Below, in pieces: positions 17,659-28,681 of a stretch of 64,000 nucleotides of DNA. The stretch is from positions 62,001-126,000 of the forward strand of contig NZ_VCPD01000004.1 of assembly GCF_005938215.1 (NCBI RefSeq), given 5' to 3'. The DNA is from Ruegeria sediminis (GTDB lineage: Bacteria > Pseudomonadota > Alphaproteobacteria > Rhodobacterales > Rhodobacteraceae). Within the stretch, counting starts at the first letter, position 1, and each line of letters opens with the position of its first letter. Position numbers and translations under genes: made by a program. The notes under the pieces are model-generated. The model ran no database searches, was not told where the DNA came from, and saw only the letters and a list, made by a program, of their open reading frames with translations.

Positions 17659-18143
17659 CCCCCCAAATACCCCTCGAAGGCCTGCATCACCTGCTCGTAG
17701 ACCTCCCGCTTGAACGGCACGATCTCGGATATCAGGCGGTCGGGGTCCTGCCATTTCCAGCGGGTGAATTCGGGGTGGGCGGTCTCAATGTCGATCTGGT
17801 CGTCGCGGCCCAGGAAGCGCATCAGATACCATTTCTGCTGCTGGCCGCGGAACCGGCCCTTCCAGATGTGGGGGACGATGTCGTGCGGCAGGTCGTAGGG
17901 CAGCCAGCCCTCGGTCTCGGCCACGATCCGGACCAGGTCGGGGGTCACCCCGATCTCTTCCTGCAGCTCGCGCAGGGCGGCGGTGCGGGGGTCTTCGCCC
18001 TTGTCCACCCCGCCCTGGGGCATCTGCCAGGCGTCCTCGAACCGGTCGTTGCGCTGGCCGACGAAGATCTGGCCCCGGTCGTTCATCAGCATCAGCCCGA
18101 CGCAGGGGCGGTAGGGCAGTTTGGCGATCTCGTCCGGCGTCAT
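17655..18143 (-). CDS. rppH: RNA pyrophosphohydrolase (Nudix)
   Basis: Encodes 162 residues beginning [21 protein letters not shown], with AGGAG about 7 bases upstream of ATG 18143. The Nudix box [20 protein letters not shown](IG) is complete. PYRPCVG, WQMPQGG and KWYLMRF are typical of RppH/NudH. The enzyme removes pyrophosphate from the 5' end of triphosphorylated mRNA and so starts decay. The frame extends upstream to 18275 but adds no family sequence. Confidence 0.95.
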   Translation of the reverse strand: MTPDEIAKLPYRPCVGLMLMNDRGQIFVGQRNDRFEDAWQMPQGGVDKGEDPRTAALRELQEEIGVTPDLVRIVAETEGWLPYDLPHDIVPHIWKGRFRGQQQKWYLMRFLGRDDQIDIETAHPEFTRWKWQDPDRLISEIVPFKREVYEQVMQAFEGYLGG

Positions 18144-18204
18144 CGCGGGCTCCTGTCTGGTTCGGCCCTTGGTAGCAAGCGACGTAACGGCAGAAAAGGC
18201 ATGA

Positions 18205-20301
<2,097 letters not shown>

Positions 20302-20312
20302 CCGCGCCATGC

Positions 20313-20342
20313 GGCATCCCGGGCGCAGCCGCCGGGGATGCC
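20313..20342. terminator. Hairpin between convergent fadH and DUF4399 gene
   Basis: GGCATCCCGGGCG (20313-20325) pairs with CGCCGGGGATGCC (20330-20342) around a CAGC loop, with 12 of 13 pairs matched. It begins 11 bases after the fadH stop and reaches the stop codon of the convergent gene. There is no T-tract, so it may be a factor-assisted or purely structural 3' end. Confidence 0.45.
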
Positions 20343-20776
20343 TATTCGACGTTGATCGTGATCACCTCGGAGACGACGGGCGTGGCATGGGGAACATGGC
20401 CCATGTCGCCCAGCACCAGTTGCAGCGTGTGCGGCCCCGGCGCGAGTTCCAGCGTCACCTCGGTCTGACCGCCGCCGAAATGCATGTGGTTCTCGTCCGA
20501 CGGCAACCCGGTGGACAGTTCCTCGGGATTGCCCTCGCCGAAAGGCGGGCGGTCGATCAGCAGATGGTGGTGGCCGGTTTTCTCTTTTTCGGTGCCGGCC
20601 GGGGCGACGCCCATGCCGGACAGCCCGAAGACGACGGTCACCGGCGATGACACGGTGTCGCCGTCCGCGAGGTTGACGAAATAGACCTTGGCGTCGGCGC
20701 TGGCCGGAGTCTCGCCGCCCGCCAGGACCGGCGCGGCCACCAGGCAGAAGGCGAAAAAAGCAGCAAGCAGTCTCAT
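20342..20776 (-). CDS. DUF4399-family exported protein
   Basis: Encodes 144 residues with a clear Sec signal peptide (RLLAAFFAFCLVAAPVLAGG). The mature part includes AKVYFVNLADGDTVSSPVTVVFGLSGMGVAPAG, HHHLLIDRP, ENHMHFGGGQTEVTLELAPGPHTLQLVLGD and a short C-terminal strand. This matches the DUF4399 family of periplasmic proteins with histidine clusters, whose function is not established. Of the two adjacent ATGs (20779 and 20776), the second sits better from GGGAGG. Confidence 0.82.
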   Translation of the reverse strand: MRLLAAFFAFCLVAAPVLAGGETPASADAKVYFVNLADGDTVSSPVTVVFGLSGMGVAPAGTEKEKTGHHHLLIDRPPFGEGNPEELSTGLPSDENHMHFGGGQTEVTLELAPGPHTLQLVLGDMGHVPHATPVVSEVITINVE

Positions 20777-21007
20777 CATGTCCTCCCTTGACACAGAATT
20801 GCCATTCTCAGCATAACTCAAAGCCACGACAAAGCCGATCAATCCCGGCAAAATCAGCTATGTGCGCCTGCCGGGACCATTGTTTCCACGTTTCCCATGC
20901 GCAAACGATCCCCGCTGAATCCCTGATATTATCCCATCCGCGCCCCGATCTCGCCCAGATTCAAAGCGACATGTATAAGCAACGCAGCGAATACCGAGGA
21001 CCGCACT

Positions 21008-21913
21008 ATGGACCGACTCACCGAAATGGAAGCCTTCGCCAACGTGGTGGATCAGGGCGGCTTCACGGATGCTGCCAAGAAGATGGGCATTTCCAAGTCG
21101 GCGGTCTCGAAGCACGTCTCCAGCCTGGAGGCGCGGCTGGGCGCGCGGCTGCTGAACCGGACGACGCGCCGGGTGTCGCCGACCGAGATCGGGCTGGCCT
21201 ATTACGACCGCGCCCGCCGGGTGCTGAACGACGCCGGCGAGGCGGACGCGCTGGTCACGTCGATGCAATCCGCCCCCTCGGGGCTGCTGCGGATCAGCGT
21301 CGCCACCGATTTCGGCGTCAACCACCTGTCGCCGGTCCTGTCGAATTTCCTGTCCAACTACCCGGACATCACCGTGAACATGGTGCTGAACAACCGCTAT
21401 GTCGAACTGATCTCGGAAGGCTTCGACGTGGCGGTGCGGATCGGCGAGCTTGAGGACAGCACCCTGCGCGCGCGCAAGCTGACCGAGACCGTCAAGCGGA
21501 TGGTGGCGTCCCCGAAATACATCGAGAAGTTCGGGCGGCCGCAGAAGATCGACGAGCTGAACGAACACAAGCTGCTGCATTATTCCAGCCAGTCCTCGGG
21601 CAACGTGTGGAAACTGACCGCGCCGTCGGGCGAAAAGCGGCAGGTGCGCACGGCGGGCTGGCTGAGCGTCAATGACGGCCAGTCGCTGCTGAACGCGGCG
21701 ATTTCGGGGCTGGGGATCGCGTATCTGCCCAGCTACCTCTATGCGGATGCGATGAAACGCGGGCTGGTCGAGGATGCGATGCCGTCGCTGCCCGACGAGG
21801 TGCAGGGCATCTACGCGGTCTACCCGCCGGGCCGGTTCACGCAGCCGAAAGTGCGGGCGTTCATCGATTTCCTTGTCGAGGCCTTCAACGAGAAAGGCCC
21901 GATGGACTGGTGA
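21008..21913 (+). CDS. LysR-family transcriptional regulator
   Basis: Encodes 301 residues. The N-terminal winged helix-turn-helix reads MDRLTEMEAFANVVDQGG then FTDAAKKMGISKSAVSKHVSSLEARLG. A substrate-binding domain follows (GLLRISVATDFGVNHLSPVLSNFLSNYP, FDVAVRIGELEDSTLRARKL), as in the CrgA-type subgroup. It is divergent from the DUF4399 gene about 230 bases away, a usual arrangement for a LysR target, but no effector can be inferred. A strong terminator follows. Confidence 0.93.
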   Translation: MDRLTEMEAFANVVDQGGFTDAAKKMGISKSAVSKHVSSLEARLGARLLNRTTRRVSPTEIGLAYYDRARRVLNDAGEADALVTSMQSAPSGLLRISVATDFGVNHLSPVLSNFLSNYPDITVNMVLNNRYVELISEGFDVAVRIGELEDSTLRARKLTETVKRMVASPKYIEKFGRPQKIDELNEHKLLHYSSQSSGNVWKLTAPSGEKRQVRTAGWLSVNDGQSLLNAAISGLGIAYLPSYLYADAMKRGLVEDAMPSLPDEVQGIYAVYPPGRFTQPKVRAFIDFLVEAFNEKGPMDW

Positions 21914-21936
21914 TTTTTCCCTCCGGCAACTCTTGA

Positions 21937-21963
21937 AACCCGCGCCCGGCGCGGGTTTTTTTT
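21937..21963 (+). terminator. Intrinsic terminator of the LysR gene
   Basis: AACCCGCGC (21937-21945) and GCGCGGGTT (21949-21957) form a perfect 9-bp stem with a CCG loop, running into eight T residues (21956-21963). It starts 23 bases after the stop codon of the LysR gene and lies just before the convergent pmtA end. Confidence 0.92.
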
Positions 21964-21979
21964 GCCGCCGGCCGGGGCG

Positions 21980-22603
21980 TTACTGCGCCGGTTTCTTGGC
22001 CAGCACCAGGAAGGTCATCATCCGGATCGGCGGCAGCAGCTCGCGTTCTTCCACGACCAGCTGCTTTTCCCGCAGGACGGTTTCGATCTCGAAATCCGAG
22101 TGCCAGCCGATGAAGTTGGCCAGCGGGGCGAAGCCCTTGCCCAGCGCCGCCAGCAGGCCCTGCGAGCGGACGAAATGGTTGGTGATCACCACCTTGCCGC
22201 CGGGTTTGCAGACCCGCGCGATCTCGGCCATCACCGTTTCCGGCTCGGGCACCACCGAGAGGACGTGCATCGCCGCGATCGTGTCGAAGTGGTTGTCGGG
22301 GAAATCGAGGCTGCGGGCATCCATCTGCCGCAACTCGGTGACGTGGCGCAGGTTCCGTTCCCGCACCCGTTTGCGGGCCTTGCCCAGCATGTCCTCGCTG
22401 AAATCGATCCCGGTCACGCTCAGTTCGGGATGGTAATGCTCGAGCGACAGGCCGGTGCCGACGCCGACCTCGAGAACCGATCCCGTACGGGTGTTGATGT
22501 AGTCGACCGCCCGCCGCCTGCCGGCGTCGGTGATCACCCCGAAGGTCTTGTCGTAGACGGGCGCCCAGCGGGCGTAAGAGGATTGAACGGCGTTGATGTC
22601 CAT
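21980..22603 (-). CDS. pmtA: Phosphatidylethanolamine N-methyltransferase (PmtA, Rhodobacter type)
   Basis: Encodes 207 residues, like the short Rhodobacter sphaeroides PmtA. SAM-dependent methyltransferase motifs are VLEVGVGTGLSLEHY, VTGIDFSEDML and IAAMHVLSVVPEPE. YARWAPVYDKTFG near the start is typical of this group. It makes phosphatidylcholine from phosphatidylethanolamine by three methylations. It follows psd and pssA in one leftward operon, which together cover the route from CDP-diacylglycerol to phosphatidylcholine. AAGGGAA lies just upstream of the start. Confidence 0.9.
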   Translation of the reverse strand: MDINAVQSSYARWAPVYDKTFGVITDAGRRRAVDYINTRTGSVLEVGVGTGLSLEHYHPELSVTGIDFSEDMLGKARKRVRERNLRHVTELRQMDARSLDFPDNHFDTIAAMHVLSVVPEPETVMAEIARVCKPGGKVVITNHFVRSQGLLAALGKGFAPLANFIGWHSDFEIETVLREKQLVVEERELLPPIRMMTFLVLAKKPAQ

Positions 22604-22612
22604 GTCTTTCCC

Positions 22613-23359
22613 TTAATGCGTCGAAGAAAACTTTTTGTGAAACCAGGCCCAGATCACCATGACGGCGTAGCCGAGGCATAGCGCGATCAGGGTGGTCCAT
22701 GCAAATGTCAGCACCGCGGCACCGGCGAAGGCGACCCCGATCAGGAAATATTTGACGTTCGCGCGCGAGATCCTGGTGGTCTTGAAGGACCAGGTCGGAA
22801 TCGTGCTGATCATCAGCAGGCCGATCAGCACCATGTAGACGCAGATGGCGATGCCGGGCACCTGCGGCCAGTCCGAGAAGGCGAAGGACAGGTACATCGG
22901 CAGCATCACCAGCAGCGCCCCCGCCGGCGACGGCACACCGGCGAAATAGGCGCTGTCCTTGCCCGGCTCCTCGGATTTGCTGGTCACGTTGAACCGGGCC
23001 AGCCGCATGACGCAGCAGACCGCGTAGATCAGGACCGACAGCCAGGCCAGGCTGCGGATGTCCTGCAGCGCCCAGAAATAGACGATGAGCGGCGGCGCCA
23101 CCCCGAAATTCAGGAAATCGGCCAGCGAATCCAGCTCGGCCCCCATCTTGCTGGAGCTCTTGAGCAGCCGCGCGATGCGCCCGTCCAGCCCGTCCAGCAC
23201 GCAGGCCGCCACGATGAGCTGCACCGCCAGCGTGTAGTTGCCCTGCACCCCGAACCGGATGGCCGACATGCCCGCGCAGATGGCGGTGATGGTCAGCATG
23301 TTCGGCAGCAGCTGGATCAGCGAGAACTCGGCCTGGGGCTTGTCTGCGGGGTCCGCCAT
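22613..23359 (-). CDS. pssA: CDP-diacylglycerol-serine O-phosphatidyltransferase
   Basis: Encodes 248 residues, an integral membrane protein with several helices. The CDP-alcohol phosphotransferase motif DG(X)2AR(X)8G(X)3D(X)3D is complete in DGLDGRIARLLKSSSKMGAE followed by LDSLADFLNFG. It makes phosphatidylserine, the substrate of Psd. Its start overlaps the psd stop as TGATG, so the two enzymes are probably made in step. Confidence 0.95.
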   Translation of the reverse strand: MADPADKPQAEFSLIQLLPNMLTITAICAGMSAIRFGVQGNYTLAVQLIVAACVLDGLDGRIARLLKSSSKMGAELDSLADFLNFGVAPPLIVYFWALQDIRSLAWLSVLIYAVCCVMRLARFNVTSKSEEPGKDSAYFAGVPSPAGALLVMLPMYLSFAFSDWPQVPGIAICVYMVLIGLLMISTIPTWSFKTTRISRANVKYFLIGVAFAGAAVLTFAWTTLIALCLGYAVMVIWAWFHKKFSSTH

Positions 23360-24045
23360 CAGTCGGGCTCCTGGCCTCCGGCGGTCGCGTCGAGCTGGGC
23401 GATCACGGTTTCACCGGCGACCATCGTCTGCCCGACGCTGACCAGCGGATTCACGCCGTCGGGCAGGTAGACGTCGAGGCGCGAGCCGAACCGGATCAGG
23501 CCGAACCGCTCGCCGGTGCGCATCATGGCGCCGGGTTTCACGAAACAGACGATGCGCCTGGCCACCAGCCCCGCGATCTGCACCACGGCGAGGTCGCGCC
23601 CGTCCGCCATCTGGATGCGCAGGCTGTTGCGCTCGTTGTCGGCGCTGGCCTTGTCGAGCGAGGCGTTGAAGAACTTGCCGGGCCGGTAGGCGACGGCCGT
23701 GATCTCGCCCGCGATCGGCGCGCGGTTCACGTGGCAGTTGAACACGCTCATGAAGACGCTGACGCGGGTCAGCGGCTCGTCCGGCATCCCCAGCTCTTTC
23801 GGGGGAACCGCCGGTTCGATCAGCGACACGATCCCGTCCGCCGGGCTGACGATCACGCCCTTGCGCGCGGGCGTGACGCGTTCCGGGTCGCGGAAGAAAT
23901 AGTAGCACCAGACCGTCAGGCCGAGGCCGATCCAGCCCAACGGCTCCCACAGCAGGAACAGCAGGAGGGTGATCGCGGCGAAGGCCGCGACGAACTTGAT
24001 GCCTTCACGATGCATCGGCTTGATGAACGTATCGCGCATTCGCAT
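23359..24045 (-). CDS. psd: Phosphatidylserine decarboxylase (short proenzyme form)
   Basis: Encodes 228 residues. A membrane-anchoring hydrophobic stretch ([21 protein letters not shown]) lies near the N-terminus. [20 protein letters not shown] and [16 protein letters not shown] are family signatures. [11 protein letters not shown] contains the Gly-Ser pair where self-cleavage makes the pyruvoyl prosthetic group. It produces phosphatidylethanolamine. It is the first gene of the psd-pssA-pmtA operon; GGAGAAG precedes the start. Confidence 0.95.
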   Translation of the reverse strand: MRMRDTFIKPMHREGIKFVAAFAAITLLLFLLWEPLGWIGLGLTVWCYYFFRDPERVTPARKGVIVSPADGIVSLIEPAVPPKELGMPDEPLTRVSVFMSVFNCHVNRAPIAGEITAVAYRPGKFFNASLDKASADNERNSLRIQMADGRDLAVVQIAGLVARRIVCFVKPGAMMRTGERFGLIRFGSRLDVYLPDGVNPLVSVGQTMVAGETVIAQLDATAGGQEPD

Positions 24046-24126
24046 CGCGAGCTTCTCCGTTGGACGACTTGCGTCACACTCATAGACGGATTGGGTTCGG
24101 GCGCAAGGCCCCGCCGCGCCGGGGCG

Positions 24127-25035
24127 TCAGCCGCCCAGCATCACCGCCTCGACCCTGCGGTTCAGTTCGCGCCCCTCGGGGTTGAGGTTCGAGGTCAGCG
24201 GCGCGAGGTAGCCCACGCCCTCGGCTTCGAGCCGTTCGCCGTCGATGCCGTGGACCTCGATCAGCCGGTCGCGCACCGACTCGGCGCGGCGCTGGCTGAG
24301 GGCGATGTTGCCCTCGAGCGTTCCGACATCGTCGGTATGGCCGACTAGCGCCAGCCGCACCCGCGCGTTGGCCTTGAGGAACCGGGCCAGGTTGGCCAGC
24401 GACGCGAAGGGGCCCGCGCCCAGCGCGTCGGCGCCGGTTTCAAAGGTGAGATCGTCGAGAATGACGCGGCCGTCGCGCTGCAGCACCTCGAGCAGCCCTT
24501 CGGTTTCGACCTTGACCTCGGGCTTGGCCACCACCAGCGGCGGCTCGGGCTCCTTGCCGGGCGGAGAGACCCGGATCAGCTGCACGTAGCCGTCCGGGGG
24601 ATTGCGGCTGACCAGCAGGCTCAGCGCCTCGTCGCCGCGCACGGCAGACAGGAACCGGTAGTCGTGGATCGCGACATACATGTCCGGATTGGGCACCACC
24701 TCGGTTCCAAAGCGGAAATCGAAGCCGCCGCATGTGCGCGCCTCGCAATCGAGGAGGATGTCGTAGCCCTGCGCCTTGATCTGCTTGCGCAGCGGCGACA
24801 GGATCTGCAGGGTGGTGCGCGCCCCGGCGTGGAACCGCCAGGTGAACCGTTCGACCTTGCCTTCGAGGGTGCGCGAGGGCACCGCGCCATCCGCGAACAC
24901 GCCGGTCGGCAGGTCGTAGCTGTCCAGCGGGCTGATCCGTTCGGTCAGCTGCCGCGCGCCCTCGGGCAGCACCAGCTCCTGCGCCGCGAGGGGGGCCGCC
25001 GCCAGCGTGGCGCAGAAGGCAAGTGCGCGGATCAT
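24127..25035 (-). CDS. OmpA-family periplasmic/outer-membrane protein
   Basis: Encodes 302 residues with a Sec signal peptide (MIRALAFCATLAAAPLAAQ, no lipobox). The N-terminal region of about 170 residues resembles domains that precede OmpA modules in alphaproteobacterial envelope proteins, with one possible disulfide pair (LLDCEARTCGG). The C-terminal OmpA domain reads LDDLTFETGADALG, ALVGHTDDVGTLEGNIALSQRRAESV and ELNRRVEAV. Its start overlaps the stop of the AhpD-like gene as ATGA. Confidence 0.9.
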   Translation of the reverse strand: MIRALAFCATLAAAPLAAQELVLPEGARQLTERISPLDSYDLPTGVFADGAVPSRTLEGKVERFTWRFHAGARTTLQILSPLRKQIKAQGYDILLDCEARTCGGFDFRFGTEVVPNPDMYVAIHDYRFLSAVRGDEALSLLVSRNPPDGYVQLIRVSPPGKEPEPPLVVAKPEVKVETEGLLEVLQRDGRVILDDLTFETGADALGAGPFASLANLARFLKANARVRLALVGHTDDVGTLEGNIALSQRRAESVRDRLIEVHGIDGERLEAEGVGYLAPLTSNLNPEGRELNRRVEAVMLGG

Positions 25036-25604
25036 CTGTGCTGCGCGTGGTATTCGTCGTTGGGCACCATGGCGGTGGCGCTGGCCACGCGGTTCGACAT
25101 GTTGAAGAACCCGGCCACGTTGGCGATGTCCCAGATGTCGCGGTCCGAGAAGCCCACGTCGCGCAGGCGCTGGCGATCGGGTTCCTCGATCTCGGCGCTG
25201 GCGGTGGTCATCTTGGCGGCGAAGTCCAGCATGGCGCGCTGGCGCGCGTCCAGCGGCGCGACGCGGTAGTTCATCACCAGCATCTCGCCCAGCCTGGGAT
25301 CGCCCGACAGCTGCCGCACCGCCGCGCCATGCGCCACCAGGCAGTAGAAGCAACGGTTGATCGACGACACCACCACCGCGATCATCTCGCGTTCCAGCTT
25401 GCTGAGGCCGCTGGGGGCCAGCATCAGGTCGTTGTACATGGCGGTGAAGGCGTTCAGCTTGTCGATGTCGAAGGCGTTGGCCTTGAGCACGTTCGGCACC
25501 ATGCCGAGCTTTTCCACGCAGATGTCGAAATATTTCTGCGTCTCGGGCGGCAGCGGGTCCACCATCGGCAGGTCCAGTGCGGTGGGGCGGTTCTGTTCGG
25601 TCAC
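25032..25604 (-). CDS. AhpD-like/carboxymuconolactone-decarboxylase-family protein (peroxidase-related enzyme)
   Basis: Encodes 190 residues, all-helical by appearance. The redox motif CFYCLVAHG (CxxC followed by His) follows EREMIAVVVSSINR, as in AhpD and the uncharacterised 'peroxidase-related' family. Such proteins reduce peroxides or recycle peroxiredoxins; the partner here is unknown. It is cotranscribed with an OmpA protein, with no obvious functional link. Confidence 0.88.
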   Translation of the reverse strand: MTEQNRPTALDLPMVDPLPPETQKYFDICVEKLGMVPNVLKANAFDIDKLNAFTAMYNDLMLAPSGLSKLEREMIAVVVSSINRCFYCLVAHGAAVRQLSGDPRLGEMLVMNYRVAPLDARQRAMLDFAAKMTTASAEIEEPDRQRLRDVGFSDRDIWDIANVAGFFNMSNRVASATAMVPNDEYHAQHR

Positions 25605-25619
25605 GTGCGTCTCTCTTCC

Positions 25620-26330
25620 TCAGACAAGCTGGCGATAGTGATACTCTCCGGCGATCTCCATGCCGAGCGAGCGGTAGAGCGCGTTGGCCCCGTCATTCGC
25701 CTTGGTGCAGATCACGCTAAGGGTCTGGGCCCCGTTGTCCAGCGCCCAAAAGGCCGCGCCGCGCATGGCCCACTTGCCCAGGCCCTGGCGCTGCTGATGC
25801 GGCAGGATTTCCAGCGCGTGCACCATCGCGACGCCGTCGTGGATGGCGGCGAAGCCGGTGCCGCCGGGCTTGTCCCGGTGCCGCAGCAAGAGGCCGGTCT
25901 TGGGCCCCGCGGCGCGGTCCATCACCGCCAGACGCTCGGGCCCGATGCCGGCCTGCGCCCAGATCTCGCGCATGATCGCCAGCGGCTCCCACAGGGTGAA
26001 GACGGTGACGCGCGGGATCGGGATGTCGGTCAGCTGCGCCGCCGGGCAGGCATAGATGTTGACGGGATCGAGGATGTCGTAGCCGCGTTCGGCCAGTTGC
26101 GCGTCCAGCGCCTCGTCGCCGGGGCGCAGGCAGAAGATCCGCTTTTGCCCCATCGCCAGCATCGCCGTCTCGGCGGCGTCGATGTCGGCCCCCGAAACCT
26201 CGCCCATCCGGCTGGCCGCGGACACGCGCGAGCCGCCGCCCCGCCCCTCGCGCAGCAGGAACGGCCCCAGCCGCCGGTAGCTCGCGGCGGGCCAGGTGCC
26301 GTCGACCACCTTCGCCCAGTCGATGCTCAA
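25620..26330 (-). CDS. GNAT-family N-acetyltransferase
   Basis: Encodes 236 residues. The GNAT fold is visible in the C-terminal half: GFAAIHDGVAMVHALEILPHQQRQGLGKWAMR contains the acetyl-CoA pyrophosphate loop (QRQGLGK), and ANDGANALYRSLGMEIAGEYHYR is the closing strand. The substrate is unknown. The start overlaps the stop of the CinA-like gene upstream (ATGA, 26327-26330). Confidence 0.88.
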   Translation of the reverse strand: MSIDWAKVVDGTWPAASYRRLGPFLLREGRGGGSRVSAASRMGEVSGADIDAAETAMLAMGQKRIFCLRPGDEALDAQLAERGYDILDPVNIYACPAAQLTDIPIPRVTVFTLWEPLAIMREIWAQAGIGPERLAVMDRAAGPKTGLLLRHRDKPGGTGFAAIHDGVAMVHALEILPHQQRQGLGKWAMRGAAFWALDNGAQTLSVICTKANDGANALYRSLGMEIAGEYHYRQLV

Positions 26331-27049
26331 AGCTCCAGTTCCTTCGCGAGGCGGGTGATCGCGGCGTCCACGCGGGCGCCGTCCGCGCCGCGGACCACGA
26401 CATTGGCGCCGAAGACGCCGTTCACCTGGAACGGATAGCAGCCGATGGACAGGTCGTCGAAGGCCTCGGCCAGCAGCGACAGCGTCTCGGCGATGTCGCC
26501 CTCGCCGCGCTCGACCCGCAGGGTCTGCGACAGCAGCGGCGCGCCGCCGGTCAGCGTCGGCAGCACGCTGGCCACCATCGCCTGGAAGATCGCGGGAACG
26601 CCGGCCATCACGTGGACGTTGCCCAGCGTGAAACCGGGCGCCGCCGAGACCGGGTTTTCGATCAGCGTCGCCACGTCCGGGATCCGCGCCATGCGCAGCC
26701 GGGCGGCGTTGAGGTCGTGCCCGGTCTTTTCGTAATGCGCTTCGAGCAGGGCGCGGGCGTCGTCGCGGACGCCGATGCCGACGCCGAAGGCATGGGCGAT
26801 GGCGTCGGCGGTGATGTCGTCATGGGTGGGACCGATGCCGCCGCTGGTGAAGACGTGGTCGTACGCCTGTGACAGCGCCTTGACCGCCGCCTCGATCGCC
26901 GCGGCGTCGTCGCGGACGAAGCGCGCCTCGTTGAGGTCGATGCCGTGCTTGGTCAGTTCCCCGGCCAGGAAATGCATGTTGGCGTCGCGGGTTCGGCCGG
27001 ACAGGATCTCGTCCCCGATCACCAGCATCGCCGCAGTTGGATTGGCCAT
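26327..27049 (-). CDS. CinA-like molybdopterin-binding-domain protein (MoaB/Mog fold)
   Basis: Encodes 240 residues from ATG 27049, with GAGGGC just upstream. It consists of the N-terminal MoaB/Mog-like domain of CinA (AMLVIGDEILSGRTRDANMHFLAGEL, VFTSGGIGPTHDDITADAIA) plus a short extension. The C-terminal nicotinamide-nucleotide amidase domain of full CinA is missing, which is usual for this alphaproteobacterial group. Members are linked to NAD-metabolite repair (ADP-ribose pyrophosphatase); the role here is not proven. Confidence 0.88.
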   Translation of the reverse strand: MANPTAAMLVIGDEILSGRTRDANMHFLAGELTKHGIDLNEARFVRDDAAAIEAAVKALSQAYDHVFTSGGIGPTHDDITADAIAHAFGVGIGVRDDARALLEAHYEKTGHDLNAARLRMARIPDVATLIENPVSAAPGFTLGNVHVMAGVPAIFQAMVASVLPTLTGGAPLLSQTLRVERGEGDIAETLSLLAEAFDDLSIGCYPFQVNGVFGANVVVRGADGARVDAAITRLAKELEL

Positions 27050-27099
27050 GGCGCCCTCTTCTCTTGAACCACCCACGGTGCAGGTATAGGCCCGGACCC

Positions 27100-27792
27100 A
27101 TGCGCTTTCAAACCCCTCTTGTCCCGGCCCGCCTGATCCGCCGCTACAAACGCTTTCTCGCCGATTGCAGGCTGGAGGACGGGCGTGAGGTGACGGCCCA
27201 TTGCGCCAATCCCGGCAGCATGATGGGGCTGGCCGAGCCGGACATGAAAATCTGGCTGGAGCCGAACGACGACCCGAAGAAGAAGCTGAAGTTCGGCTGG
27301 CGGCTGGTCGATCACGAGAACGGGCACTTCACCGGCGTCGACACCTCGGTTCCCAACAAGGCGCTGAAGGCGGCGCTGGAGAGGGGCGAGATCGCGGAAC
27401 TGGCCGCGTACCGGACGGTGCGCGCGGAAGTGAAATACGGGGCGAACAGCCGCATCGATTTCCTGCTGACGCAGCCGGGCCTGCCGGATGCCTATGTCGA
27501 GGTGAAAAGCGTGACGCTGTCGCGCCGGCCCGGCCTGGCCGAATTTCCCGACAGCGTGACGGCGCGCGGCGCCAAGCACCTGGGCGAACTGGCGGCGATG
27601 GCGGAACAGGGACACCGGGCGATCCTGCTGTACCTGGTGCAGCGCACCGATTGCGACCGCTTCGCGCTGGCCGCCGATATCGACCCGGCCTATGCGGCGG
27701 CATTTGACGCGGCGGCAGCAAAAGGGGTTGAACCTTTGGTCTTTTCGGCCCAAATCACGCTTGAAGAGATTGGGATCGGACCTACCCTCTGA
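27100..27792 (+). CDS. sfsA: SfsA-family DNA/RNA-binding protein
   Basis: Encodes 230 residues beginning MRFQTPLVPARLIRRYKRFLAD. HCANPGSMMGL, YGANSRIDFLL, DAYVEVKSVTL and FPDSVTARGAKHL are diagnostic of SfsA ('sugar fermentation stimulation protein'), which has a nuclease-like core. Its exact role is unsettled. It is divergent from the CinA-like gene and followed closely by map. Confidence 0.93.
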   Translation: MRFQTPLVPARLIRRYKRFLADCRLEDGREVTAHCANPGSMMGLAEPDMKIWLEPNDDPKKKLKFGWRLVDHENGHFTGVDTSVPNKALKAALERGEIAELAAYRTVRAEVKYGANSRIDFLLTQPGLPDAYVEVKSVTLSRRPGLAEFPDSVTARGAKHLGELAAMAEQGHRAILLYLVQRTDCDRFALAADIDPAYAAAFDAAAAKGVEPLVFSAQITLEEIGIGPTL

Positions 27793-27868
27793 TCCTCGCG
27801 CCCTCTGGCACTTTCTGCACAAGCAGCGTAAGAAGGGTGCCGCGCGCAACAATTGGAGCCCATTGTTG

Positions 27869-28681
27869 ATGAAAGAACATCGTGGCCGCCTGACCAAGGA
27901 CGGCATCCGCATCCACGAAAAGGCCGACTTTGCCGGTATGCACGCGGCAGGGGCCGTCGCGGCGCGGATACTCGACGACATCGCGGCGCATGTCTTTCCC
28001 GGTCAGACCACGGGCGAAATCGACCAGATCATCACCCGGATGGTCGAGGAGGCGGGCGCCCAGTCGGCCACCATCGGCTACAAGGGCTACGAGCACGCCA
28101 GCTGCATCTCGGTCAATCACGTGGTCTGCCACGGCATTCCCGGCGACAAGCGGCTGAAGGACGGCGACATCCTGAACATCGACGTGACCGTGATCGTCGA
28201 TGGCTGGTTCGGAGATTCGTCCCGCATGTACGTGGCGGGCAAGCTGCCGCGCAAGGCCGAGCGGCTGATCCAGGTGACCCATGACGCGCTGTTCAAGGGC
28301 ATCGAGATGGTCAGGCCGGGTAACACCTTTGGCGACATCGGCCACGCCATCCAGTCCTACGTCGAGTCGCACCGGATGAGCGTCGTGCGCGATTTCTGCG
28401 GCCACGGGCTGGGCCGCGTGTTCCACGCGCCGCCGAACGTGCTGCATTACGGGCGTCCGGGCACCGGCGCGAAGCTGGAAGAGGGCATGTTCTTCACCAT
28501 CGAACCTATGGTGAACCTGGGCCGCCCCGAGACCAAGACGCTGGCCGACGACTGGACCGCCGTGACCCGCGACAAGTCGCTGTCGGCGCAGTTCGAGCAT
28601 TCAGTGGGCGTGACGGCGAACGGGGTCGAGATCTTCACCCTGTCGCCCGGCGGCAAGTTCCACCCGACCTACGAGTCCTGA
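27869..28681 (+). CDS. map: Methionine aminopeptidase, type I
   Basis: Encodes 270 residues from ATG 27869. The metal-binding residues are in place: NHVVCHGIPG, LNIDVTVIVDGWFGDSSRMY (two Asp), CGHGLGRVFHAPPNV (His), FFTIEPM (Glu) and QFEHSVGVT (Glu). It removes the initiator methionine from new proteins. Longer starts are possible because the frame is open to 27692, but the family begins near 27869. Its last 13 bases overlap a possible small gene on the other strand. Confidence 0.95.
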   Translation: MKEHRGRLTKDGIRIHEKADFAGMHAAGAVAARILDDIAAHVFPGQTTGEIDQIITRMVEEAGAQSATIGYKGYEHASCISVNHVVCHGIPGDKRLKDGDILNIDVTVIVDGWFGDSSRMYVAGKLPRKAERLIQVTHDALFKGIEMVRPGNTFGDIGHAIQSYVESHRMSVVRDFCGHGLGRVFHAPPNVLHYGRPGTGAKLEEGMFFTIEPMVNLGRPETKTLADDWTAVTRDKSLSAQFEHSVGVTANGVEIFTLSPGGKFHPTYES

